In this document: positions 37,117 to 44,119 of the stretch, in pieces | Position numbering within the stretch: position 1 is the first letter of the stretch | Layout: each line of letters begins with the position of its first letter | Source: Azospirillum griseum | Lineage (GTDB): Bacteria > Pseudomonadota > Alphaproteobacteria > Azospirillales > Azospirillaceae | DNA length: 64,000 bases | Direction of reading: 5' to 3' | Assembly: GCF_003966125.1 (NCBI RefSeq) | Contig: NZ_RXMA01000018.1 | Location: forward strand, 54,730 to 118,729 | Notes under the pieces: model-generated | Seen by the model: the letters and a program-made list of their open reading frames with translations, nothing else | Databases searched by the model: none | Told to the model about the DNA's origin: nothing | Made by a program: the position numbers and the translations under genes

Positions 37117-37379
37117 CTCCAACCCCTTTCCAATGTCAACGGATGGCACAATCACCCGCATTCATTGGAGAATATTGGCAGTGCGTTTGGTTGGTAAAGG
37201 AAATCCAGATCAATGAATGGAAGAAAGCAGTTAAGTTTTGTCATCCAAACTTACAAGAAACCCTGAGTGGTTCATTTGTTTCGATTGCGCGAAACAAGTC
37301 ACCGATCGTCCGAATTTATTAACCAAAATCAAAGTAATGGAGAATTAATCGCAAGAATATTCTCGCAAAACGAGATTCA
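37117..37379. other. AT-rich non-coding gap with inverted repeat
   Basis: The most AT-rich stretch of the window, between the start of the solute-binding gene and the end of fliJ. It holds TTGTTTCG (37276-37283) with CGAAACAA (37290-37297), and a small TCTCG/CGAGA hairpin (37361-37375) just past the fliJ stop. The first may be an operator for the binding-protein gene. No gene is supported. Confidence 0.5.
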
Positions 37380-37820
37380 TCACTGGTCTTTCTCGTACAT
37401 CTCCTCTTCCGCCTGACGGCGGCGGAAGCCGATCAGCGCGGTTTCGTCGAGCATCTCGGCCTCCTTGCGCTTCAGCTTGTGCTTTTCGCGCTTGATGCGC
37501 TCTTCCTCGGCCAGTTCGTAGCGCTTCAACTCCTGATAGGCTTCGGCCATCTGGTCGGTGGCGACGCTGATCTGCACCTCCACCTGCGCCAGCGATTCGC
37601 CCAGCTTGCGCCCCCGCTCCAGCGCGGCTTGGGCGAAGTTGGCGTAGGTGAAGGACACCGCAAAATTCTCGCGCGCGGTGGCCTGCTCCTGGGCGATCTC
37701 TTCTTTCAGCCGCTCGATCTCGGCGCGCAGGCGGTCGCCGAGATTTTGCAATTCGGCCAGCACCCGGCGCTTTTCGTCCAGTTGCAGCTTTTGCAGGCGG
37801 ATGATGGTTTTCAGGCTCAT
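37380..37820 (-). CDS. fliJ: flagellar export chaperone FliJ
   Basis: A 146-residue, highly charged coiled-coil protein typical of FliJ, the cytoplasmic stalk-like component that links the FliI ATPase to the export gate. Long heptad-rich helices fill nearly the whole chain ([20 protein letters not shown] at the N-terminus, [15 protein letters not shown] near the end). ATG 37820 overlaps the fliI stop (ATGA), fixing both the start and the operon. Confidence 0.85.
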   Translation of the reverse strand: MSLKTIIRLQKLQLDEKRRVLAELQNLGDRLRAEIERLKEEIAQEQATARENFAVSFTYANFAQAALERGRKLGESLAQVEVQISVATDQMAEAYQELKRYELAEEERIKREKHKLKRKEAEMLDETALIGFRRRQAEEEMYEKDQ

Positions 37821-39154
37821 TGCGGCCACTGCACCCCGAAGATTTCAGCGAGCAGGGCGTAGCTGGTGGCCAGATCGGTCGATTCCCGCTTGCCCTGCTT
37901 CAAAAAGGCTTCCAAGGCCGGTTGGTAATGGATGGCTTCGTCCACCTGCGGATCCGATCCTCGGCGGTAGGCTCCCAACCGGATCATCTCCGCCATGTTG
38001 TCATAGGAGGACAGCAGCCGCCGGGCGTGGCCGACCAGCTCGTTTTCGTTCTTCGAATTGCAGCCCGGCATGGTGCGGGACACGCTGCGCAGAATGTTGA
38101 TGGCGGGGTAGCGCCCGCGCTCGCCGATCTGGCGTTCCAGCACGATGTGACCGTCCAGAATGCCGCGCACAGCGTCGGCGATGGGTTCGTTGTGGTCGTC
38201 GCCATCGACAAGCACGGTGAACAGTCCGGTGATCGATCCCGACCCGCGCAGGCCCGGCCCGGCCCGTTCCAGCAGGCGCGGCAGTTCGGCGAACACGGTG
38301 GGCGGATAGCCCTTGGTCGTCGGCGGTTCGCCCGCCGACAGGCCGATTTCGCGCTGGGCCATGGCGAAGCGGGTCACGCTGTCCATCATGCACAGCACAT
38401 CGCGCCCGGCGTCGCGGAAATATTCGGCCACCGCCAGCGTCATGTAGGCGGCCTGACGGCGCATCAGCGGCGCTTCGTCCGACGTGGCGCAAACGACGAT
38501 GGAGCGGGACAAGCCCTCCTCGCCCAGATCCTCGGTGATGAACTCCTGCAACTCGCGCCCGCGTTCGCCGATCAGCCCGATCACCGCGATCTCGGCGGCG
38601 GAAAAGCGGGCCAGCATCGACATGACGGAGGATTTGCCGACGCCGGACCCGGCGAAGATGCCCATGCGCTGCCCCCGGCAGCAGGTGAGAAAGGCGTTGA
38701 TGGCGCGGATGCCCAGATCCAGCTTTTCACCGACGCGGGCGCGGGCGTGAGCGTTGGGCGGGTTGTTGCGGATGGGGATGCCGACCGGCCCCTTGGGCAA
38801 CGGCCCCTTGCCATCCACCGGCTCACCCAGCGCGTTGACCACCCGGCCCAGCCAGGCGTCGCAGGGAAAGATCGATGATTGCCCCGGTGCCACCAGCGCC
38901 CGGCAGCCCAGCCCCACCCCGTCGAGCGAGCCGAACGGCATCAGCAGCGCGCGGCCCTGGCGAAAACCGACGACCTCGCAGGGAATACGCCGTTCGTCGC
39001 GGGTTTCCACCAGACAGCGCCCGCCGACCGACAGCTCCTTTTCAATACCGCCCACCTCCACCATCAGCCCAGACACGGCGGTGACACGACCGAAACGGCT
39101 GGTCGCGGGAATGGCCTCGATGTCGTGAATCAATTGCGCGATGTCGGCGGGCAC
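37817..39154 (-). CDS. fliI: flagellar protein export ATPase FliI
   Basis: A 445-residue F1-beta-like ATPase that powers flagellar type III export. Walker A is [10 protein letters not shown], Walker B the [12 protein letters not shown] region, and [19 protein letters not shown] and the [11 protein letters not shown] segment are diagnostic of FliI. I place the start at GTG 39154: GGGAG lies seven bases upstream and the length then fits the family. The frame stays open to a TTG at 39250, but that extension is Pro/Ala-rich with no ribosome site. Coupled to fliJ; divergent from ctrA. Confidence 0.93.
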   Translation of the reverse strand: MPADIAQLIHDIEAIPATSRFGRVTAVSGLMVEVGGIEKELSVGGRCLVETRDERRIPCEVVGFRQGRALLMPFGSLDGVGLGCRALVAPGQSSIFPCDAWLGRVVNALGEPVDGKGPLPKGPVGIPIRNNPPNAHARARVGEKLDLGIRAINAFLTCCRGQRMGIFAGSGVGKSSVMSMLARFSAAEIAVIGLIGERGRELQEFITEDLGEEGLSRSIVVCATSDEAPLMRRQAAYMTLAVAEYFRDAGRDVLCMMDSVTRFAMAQREIGLSAGEPPTTKGYPPTVFAELPRLLERAGPGLRGSGSITGLFTVLVDGDDHNEPIADAVRGILDGHIVLERQIGERGRYPAINILRSVSRTMPGCNSKNENELVGHARRLLSSYDNMAEMIRLGAYRRGSDPQVDEAIHYQPALEAFLKQGKRESTDLATSYALLAEIFGVQWPQ

Positions 39155-39404
39155 GGGTGCGCTCCCAGGGGTGCGGCGGGTGGTTGCGGGTGGCGGCAGA
39201 GGCGCGGCGGCGGGGTGTCGTTCACCATCCGATCCTATCTTGCGAGCCAAGCATTAACGAGGGGTGAAGCGCATCCTTCTGGCGTTAAGCTGAATCGTCT
39301 GTTAACTTGTGTAAACGGCGGGCGTCAGACACCGTTCATGAAGGAGCGGCAGCCGCGCCGGGGTTCAGGTTGCGAAAGCGCACCATCAACGTCGGGATGC
39401 CATC

Positions 39405-40145
39405 ATGCGGGTTTTGCTGGTCGAGGACGACACCTCCGTCGCCAAAAGCATCGAATTGATGCTGAACACGGAAGGGTTTATCGTTGATTCCACCGATCTG
39501 GGTGAAGACGGCCTGGAAATCGGCAAGCTGTACGATTACGACATCATCATCCTTGACCTGATGCTGCCCGACATCGACGGGTACGAGGTGTTGCGCCGCC
39601 TGCGCGCCGCCCGCGTCACCACGCCGATCCTGATCCTGTCCGGCCTGACCGAGATGGACAACAAGATCAAGGGTCTGGGCTTCGGGGCCGACGATTACCT
39701 GACCAAACCCTTCGACAAGCGGGAGTTGATCGCCCGCATCCAGGCCATCGTCCGACGGTCCAAGGGCCATTCCGACAGCGTCATCCGCACCGGACGCCTG
39801 ACCGTCAACCTCGACACCCGCACGGTGGAGGTGGACACCCAACCCCTGCACCTGACCGGCAAGGAATACGGCATCCTGGAGCTGTTGAGCCTGCGCAAGG
39901 GCACGACGCTGACCAAGGAAATGTTCCTCAACCACCTCTATGGCGGCATGGACGAGCCGGAGCTGAAGATCATCGACGTCTTCGTCTGCAAGCTGCGCAA
40001 AAAGCTGGCCGCCGCCACCCAGGGCGACAACTACATCGAAACCGTGTGGGGTCGTGGCTATGTGCTGCGCGATCCGCACGAGGAGATTGTGGAGGGCGGA
40101 ACCACCCCGCCGCCGCCCCGTTTGCAGCAGCAGGTGGCGGGCTGA
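39405..40145 (+). CDS. ctrA: two-component response regulator CtrA
   Basis: A 246-residue OmpR/PhoB-type regulator. Receiver domain with the phospho-acceptor Asp51 ([14 protein letters not shown]) and conserved [12 protein letters not shown]; winged-helix DNA-binding domain with [39 protein letters not shown] and [11 protein letters not shown], which are CtrA hallmarks. In Rhodospirillales CtrA controls motility rather than essential cell-cycle steps, and its place beside fliI-fliJ and near che fits that. A ChpT-like phosphotransferase is encoded at 47301-48029. The Pro/Gln tail is species-specific. Confidence 0.93.
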   Translation: MRVLLVEDDTSVAKSIELMLNTEGFIVDSTDLGEDGLEIGKLYDYDIIILDLMLPDIDGYEVLRRLRAARVTTPILILSGLTEMDNKIKGLGFGADDYLTKPFDKRELIARIQAIVRRSKGHSDSVIRTGRLTVNLDTRTVEVDTQPLHLTGKEYGILELLSLRKGTTLTKEMFLNHLYGGMDEPELKIIDVFVCKLRKKLAAATQGDNYIETVWGRGYVLRDPHEEIVEGGTTPPPPRLQQQVAG

Positions 40146-40164
40146 GACCGGTCCACACCACCTG

Positions 40165-40383
40165 AACATTTTTATTTTTGCATCGCGGCGTGCGCGCCGC
40201 CGATTCTTCTTGAAGTGGGGGGCGTTCCCCCCACTTATGGACTCATCATTCTGCTTCACGGACTGCCCGGGCCTGTTTCGCCCACGATCTCGCTTCGCGA
40301 GCTTGCCAGATGCGGTCACTCCAAAATCCAGTGTGATGCGCCGCATCGGTGATGCGGTGCCACTTACGTTATGGGAGGCGGAG
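40165..40383 (+). promoter_or_regulatory. long structured leader upstream of cold-shock gene
   Basis: An AT-rich TTTTTATTTTTG stretch (40170-40180) is followed by several hairpins: GCGGCG/CGCCGC (40185-40200), a 10-pair AAGTGGGGGG/CCCCCCACTT stem with a CGTT loop (40213-40236), CTCGC/GCGAG (40289-40301), and near the start codon CCGCATC/GATGCGG (40341-40357), which competes with an upstream GATG(CG) copy (40335-40340). Structured leaders are usual for cold-shock genes and can act as thermosensors. No other gene is seen in this gap. Confidence 0.5.
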
Positions 40384-40593
40384 ATGCCCGTCGGCACCGT
40401 CAAATGGTTCAACAGCACCAAGGGTTTTGGCTTCATTCAACCGGAGGACGGCACGGCCGATGTGTTCGTGCACATCTCCGCCGTTGAACGCGCCGGTTTG
40501 CGCAGCCTGCTGGAAGGCCAGAAGCTGTCTTACGAACCCCTGCGCGACCCCAAGCGCGGCAAGACGTCAGCGGAAAACCTGAAGGCGGTTTGA
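40384..40593 (+). CDS. cold-shock protein (CspA family)
   Basis: A 69-residue single cold-shock domain that binds single-stranded RNA and DNA. RNP1-type [11 protein letters not shown] and RNP2-type VFVHISAVE are present, with the start [16 protein letters not shown] as in the family. GGGAGG five bases before ATG 40384 rules out the long upstream extension. The gene stands alone between a structured leader and an intrinsic terminator. Confidence 0.93.
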   Translation: MPVGTVKWFNSTKGFGFIQPEDGTADVFVHISAVERAGLRSLLEGQKLSYEPLRDPKRGKTSAENLKAV

Positions 40594-40619
40594 TCCGTCT
40601 TCGGTGATTTCCCGAAGGG

Positions 40620-40649
40620 AAAGGGCATCGGGCAACCGGTGCCCTTTTT
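40620..40649 (+). terminator. rho-independent terminator of cold-shock gene
   Basis: AAAGGGCATCGG pairs with CCGGTGCCCTTT (one G-T pair) around a GCAA loop, ending in TTTTT. It lies 27 bases after the stop codon. Confidence 0.85.
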
Positions 40650-40678
40650 CCGTGTTTCCCGAACCGGAGTGACGGTCC

Positions 40679-40846
40679 ATGGCGTTCAAACCCAACTACA
40701 ACCAGCAGCGCGCCGAGCGCAACCGGGCCAAAGAGCAAAAAAAGCAGGAAAAGCTGCAGCGTCGTGAGGAGGAGGTGGCCGCGCGCCGCGCCGCCGACCA
40801 GACGCCGGAAGCCAACGACACCACCGATTCGTCCGAGCAAGCCTGA
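40679..40846 (+). CDS. small basic, charged hypothetical protein (55 residues)
   Basis: Begins MAFKPNYNQQRAERNRAKEQ and continues with a lysine-, arginine- and glutamate-rich helix, then an acidic tail ending SSEQA. GGAG at 40666-40669 is nine bases from ATG 40679. Short proteins with this start are conserved in alphaproteobacteria; the function is unknown, and the composition suggests nucleic-acid or ribosome contact. It lies between the cold-shock terminator and another small conserved gene, probably co-transcribed with the latter (31-base gap). Confidence 0.75.
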   Translation: MAFKPNYNQQRAERNRAKEQKKQEKLQRREEEVAARRAADQTPEANDTTDSSEQA

Positions 40847-40877
40847 GCTTCATTTTTCTTTTTTGGAGACCACGACC

Positions 40878-41102
40878 ATGGCCCGCAAAAAGCCACCGGT
40901 GGACAACGGATTTCAATTGTTCGACGTCCTCTATCAGGACGGTGCCCGCACCTCGAACCGCAAGGTGCCGACGGCGGGCATCGACAGCTACAACGCCGAT
41001 CACTCGATCCGCGCCTTCATCGAGGCCCAGGATCGCAAAATCGCTGAATTGTCGGGAAACCCACGCGGCCCGATCAAGACCATCACTCCGTCGGACGCCT
41101 GA
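40878..41102 (+). CDS. small conserved hypothetical protein (74 residues)
   Basis: A 74-residue soluble protein starting MARKKPPVDNGFQLFDVLYQ and containing DGARTSNRKVP and FIEAQDRKIAEL. Proteins of this form are widespread in Rhodospirillales and Rhizobiales without known function. GGAG at 40865-40868 supports ATG 40878; the longer upstream frame overlaps the preceding small gene and is rejected. Convergent with cheR across a hairpin. Confidence 0.75.
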   Translation: MARKKPPVDNGFQLFDVLYQDGARTSNRKVPTAGIDSYNADHSIRAFIEAQDRKIAELSGNPRGPIKTITPSDA

Positions 41103-41119
41103 TCGTTCGACAGGATCAC

Positions 41120-41142
41120 GGCGGCGGTTGCCCACCGCCGCC
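41120..41142. terminator. hairpin between convergent genes
   Basis: GGCGGCGGT (41120-41128) pairs with ACCGCCGCC (41134-41142) around a five-base loop. It lies between the ends of the small gene and cheR and lacks a T-run on either strand; probably a weak bidirectional stop. Confidence 0.4.
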
Positions 41143-41153
41143 CGCCGATCACA

Positions 41154-41975
41154 TCAGGGAACGAAACCACCCAGACTGTACAGCCCGCGCTGCCCATCCA
41201 CCGGTTTGAACTTCTCGGTGATGCCAAGCACGGTTTCGGCACCGCCCAGATACAGGACACCGTCCTGCGGCATCTGGCGGGCGATGGCGTCAAGGACCTT
41301 GCCCTTGGTCGGTCCATCAAAATAAATCAGCACGTTGCGGCAGAACACGATGTCGAACTGCCCCAGCGGCGACAGATCGCCCAGCAGGTTCCATTCGCGG
41401 AAGTTGGCCATCTGCCGCAATTGCGGGCTGATCTGCCACTTGTCACCGTTCTGCTTGAAATGCTTGACCAGCATGGTGATCGGCAGGCCGCGCTGCACCT
41501 CGAACTGGGTGTAGACACCGGCCTTCGACCGTTCGACCATCTCGGCCGAAATGTCGGTGCCGACGATCTCGACCTTCCAACCCGCCAGCTTGGCCGCTTC
41601 GTCGTTCAGGATCATCGCCAGCGAATAGGCTTCCTGTCCCGACGAGCAGGCCGCCGACCAGATGCGGATCGTCCGCTTGGCCGCGCGCGCCGCCATCAGC
41701 TTCGGCAGCACCAATTGCCGAAACTGGTCGAACGGTTTCTGGTCGCGGAAGAAGGACGACTCGTTTGTCGTCATCGCTTCGGTGATGTCGCGCAACAGCG
41801 CTTCATCCTTCCGCGTGCGGACGGTGGTCGCCAGTTCCTCCAGCCCCTTCATGTTCCATTTGCGCGCCACCGGCATCAGCCGGGATTCGAGCAAATAGGC
41901 TTTGTCGCGGGTCAGGACCAAGCCGGAACGCTGCTTGAGCAGCGTGGAGAACATGTCGAAATCTTCGACTCTCAT
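41154..41975 (-). CDS. cheR: chemotaxis protein methyltransferase CheR
   Basis: A 273-residue S-adenosylmethionine-dependent enzyme that methylates glutamates of chemoreceptors. N-terminal helical domain, then the SAM-binding domain with IWSAACSSGQEAYSLAM, EIVGTDIS and FCRNVLIYFD; TTNESSFFRD is the substrate loop. Its ATG overlaps the cheB stop as ATGA. Last gene of the cheA-W-Y-B-R unit. Confidence 0.95.
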   Translation of the reverse strand: MRVEDFDMFSTLLKQRSGLVLTRDKAYLLESRLMPVARKWNMKGLEELATTVRTRKDEALLRDITEAMTTNESSFFRDQKPFDQFRQLVLPKLMAARAAKRTIRIWSAACSSGQEAYSLAMILNDEAAKLAGWKVEIVGTDISAEMVERSKAGVYTQFEVQRGLPITMLVKHFKQNGDKWQISPQLRQMANFREWNLLGDLSPLGQFDIVFCRNVLIYFDGPTKGKVLDAIARQMPQDGVLYLGGAETVLGITEKFKPVDGQRGLYSLGGFVP

Positions 41976-43135
41976 GCTGCCCTCGACGCGAACTTGCGGA
42001 TGTAGGGACCGATTTCCTTCAGCGGCAGAATGGCCGAGCAGATGCCCGCCTGCGCCACCGCGCCGGGCATCCCCCACACCACGCTCGTCGCTTCATCCTG
42101 ACCAACCAGCGTGCCGCCGCCGTTCACCACGTCGGTGCAGCCCTTCAAACCATCCTGGCCCATGCCGGTCAGAATGCAAGCAAGAATCTTGCGCCCGCCA
42201 TAGGCCTTGAGGATCGAGCGCATCATCGGATCAACCGCCGGGCGGCAGAAATTTTCGGGCGGATCCTTGGTCAGCGCGATCACGTTGGCACCACCGCGTT
42301 GCGCCACCAGCATATGAAAATCGCCGGGCGCGATGTAGCAGCGGTTCTGCACGATCGGCTCGCCGTCCTTGGCTTCCTTCGCGTCAATGCCGCACTGGCG
42401 GGTGATGTGCTCCGCCAGAATGGTGGTGAAGGTAGCGGGCATGTGCTGGGTGACGAGGATCGGTTGCGTCACCGCCCCCTTCATGTGCGACAGAACTTCA
42501 AACAGCGCCTGCGGCCCGCCGGTGGAGCTTCCGATGGCGATGATGTCCGGCTTCACCGGCATGCCGGTGGGGGCCGGACGGGTGGTGATCGGTGCGACCT
42601 CCCGCTTGAAGGCCATTGGCACATGGACGGGCGACAGCGGACGGATTTCGCCCCGGGTCCGCGACCCGGCGCGCCGCGCTGCCGCGCCCAACGCCTTGAC
42701 CTTCGACACCAGCTCCCGCTTGAAATCCTCCGCCCCACCGATCTCGCGGGTCGAGGTCGGCTTGGGAATGTAATCGGCGGCCCCGGCGGACAAGCAGCGC
42801 AGGGACACATCGGCTCCACGCAACGTCAACGTCGAGGCCATGATGATCTTGACCTGAGGGGCCACGGCCAGCAGCTTTGGAATGGCGGTCAAGCCGTCCA
42901 TCACCGGCATTTCAATGTCGAGAACGATGACGTCGATCGAATTGCGCTGCAACGAGTTGATCGCCATCTGACCATCGCCGACGGAGGTGACGACGCGAAT
43001 GTCGGCGTCACCTTCCAACGCGCGGGTCAGCAGCCCCCGAATGACAGCGGAATCATCCACCACCATGACCCGAACCGGGTCTGGATTCGCAGGTTTGGTG
43101 CTGGTGATGGAACTTCTGCCAAAACTGTCCGACAT
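41972..43135 (-). CDS. cheB: chemotaxis response regulator methylesterase CheB
   Basis: A 387-residue protein with an N-terminal receiver (phospho-acceptor Asp73 in VLDIEMPVMDG) and a C-terminal methylesterase with catalytic Ser in IGSSTGGPQAL, His in TQHMP and Asp in LTGMGQDG. It removes methyl groups from, and deamidates, chemoreceptors when phosphorylated by CheA. The linker is long and Arg/Pro-rich. Start ATG 43135 is preferred over GTG 43141. Coupled to cheR. Confidence 0.95.
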   Translation of the reverse strand: MSDSFGRSSITSTKPANPDPVRVMVVDDSAVIRGLLTRALEGDADIRVVTSVGDGQMAINSLQRNSIDVIVLDIEMPVMDGLTAIPKLLAVAPQVKIIMASTLTLRGADVSLRCLSAGAADYIPKPTSTREIGGAEDFKRELVSKVKALGAAARRAGSRTRGEIRPLSPVHVPMAFKREVAPITTRPAPTGMPVKPDIIAIGSSTGGPQALFEVLSHMKGAVTQPILVTQHMPATFTTILAEHITRQCGIDAKEAKDGEPIVQNRCYIAPGDFHMLVAQRGGANVIALTKDPPENFCRPAVDPMMRSILKAYGGRKILACILTGMGQDGLKGCTDVVNGGGTLVGQDEATSVVWGMPGAVAQAGICSAILPLKEIGPYIRKFASRAA

Positions 43136-43199
43136 AACCACCGATCGCCTTTCAACTCGACACCCACGCGAAGCCTTGCGTCATACGCAGGTCATCGCC

Positions 43200-43565
43200 T
43201 CACAGCAAGCCCACTTGCTCGAACTTGGTTTGGATGATGTCGCTGTCGAAGGGCTTCATGATGTACTCGTTGGCCCCAGCCGACAGCGCTTCCTGAATGT
43301 GGGCGAGGTCGTTTTCCGTCGTGCAGAACACCACCTTGGGCGCATCACCACCCGGAGTCTCGCGCAGGCGGCGCAGGAAATCGATGCCATTCATCACCGG
43401 CATGTTCCAGTCCAGCAGGATGGCGTCGGGCATGTGAACCAGACATTGGTCCAACGCCTGCTTCCCGTCCTCCGCCTCGGTGCACGCGAAGCTCAGTTCC
43501 TCCAGGATCTTGCGCGCAACCTTGCGGACCACGCGGCTGTCATCGACGACCAGGCAGGATTTCAT
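43200..43565 (-). CDS. cheY: chemotaxis response regulator CheY
   Basis: A 121-residue stand-alone receiver. Phospho-acceptor Asp52 in LLDWNMPVMNG, conserved Asp pair VVDDSR, Thr in FCTTEND and Lys in YIMKPFD. Takes phosphate from CheA and acts at the flagellar motor or as a phosphate sink. GAGG precedes the start. Between cheW and cheB in the usual alphaproteobacterial order. Confidence 0.93.
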   Translation of the reverse strand: MKSCLVVDDSRVVRKVARKILEELSFACTEAEDGKQALDQCLVHMPDAILLDWNMPVMNGIDFLRRLRETPGGDAPKVVFCTTENDLAHIQEALSAGANEYIMKPFDSDIIQTKFEQVGLL

Positions 43566-43618
43566 TTCGATAGCGCCTCAGCAAACAGGACGGGACCGGC
43601 GAAGGAGGAAACGGCGGA

Positions 43619-44119
43619 TCAGGCCGTCTCGACCGTCGTGAAGTTGAGCAGACGCGGCACGTCCAGCACAACCATCAACTGACCGTTCAAACGATAAATA
43701 CCGGTGGACACCTCACGCCAGCGCGGATCCAGGGTCGCCGGGTTGCGTTCGAAATCCTCGTTGGTGAGGCTCAACACCTCGCCCACCGAATCCACCATCA
43801 GGCTGTACAGCTCGCCGCGCAGATCGACGACGATGGACATGCCAGCCTTGTCCTTGGTGCGACCGGGCAGCCCCAGGCGCAGACGGACGTCGATGGCGGT
43901 GACGATGCGACCACGCAGGTTCAGCGAACCGGCAACCTCCGGCGGGGCCAGCGGAATGCGGGTGATCCGCTGGTGGCCGAGAACGTCCTGGACCTGGAGG
44001 ACCGGGATGCCGAACAGCTGATCGGCAATCGTCATGGTCACATAGTCCTGATTGCCGGTGGCGACGAGGTCGTCGCCCTTCGACTTGCGGACGGTGGAGG
44101 GCAGCTTGGCGTTGCTCAT
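43619..44119 (-). CDS. cheW: chemotaxis coupling protein CheW
   Basis: A 166-residue CheW that docks CheA to chemoreceptors. Typical elements are YVTMTIADQLFGIPVLQVQD, the receptor-binding NLRGRIVTAIDVR loop and LMVVLDVPRLL at the end. It overlaps the cheA stop by four bases (ATGA) and has AAAGGTG upstream, so translation is coupled. Confidence 0.94.
   Translation of the reverse strand: MSNAKLPSTVRKSKGDDLVATGNQDYVTMTIADQLFGIPVLQVQDVLGHQRITRIPLAPPEVAGSLNLRGRIVTAIDVRLRLGLPGRTKDKAGMSIVVDLRGELYSLMVDSVGEVLSLTNEDFERNPATLDPRWREVSTGIYRLNGQLMVVLDVPRLLNFTTVETA

Noticed and set aside
37276..37297. Hairpin as fliJ terminator
   Set aside because: No T-run follows on the - strand and it lies over 80 bases past the stop; an operator seems more likely.
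39283..39320. TTAA pairs upstream of ctrA as a CtrA box
   Set aside because: Spacing between TTAA elements is 13 bases, and the TTAAC-N6-AAAC stretch does not fit TTAA-N7-TTAA.
40054..40383. In-frame N-terminal extension of the cold-shock gene
   Set aside because: It overlaps the end of ctrA and the hairpin-rich leader; the family start and ribosome site are at 40384.
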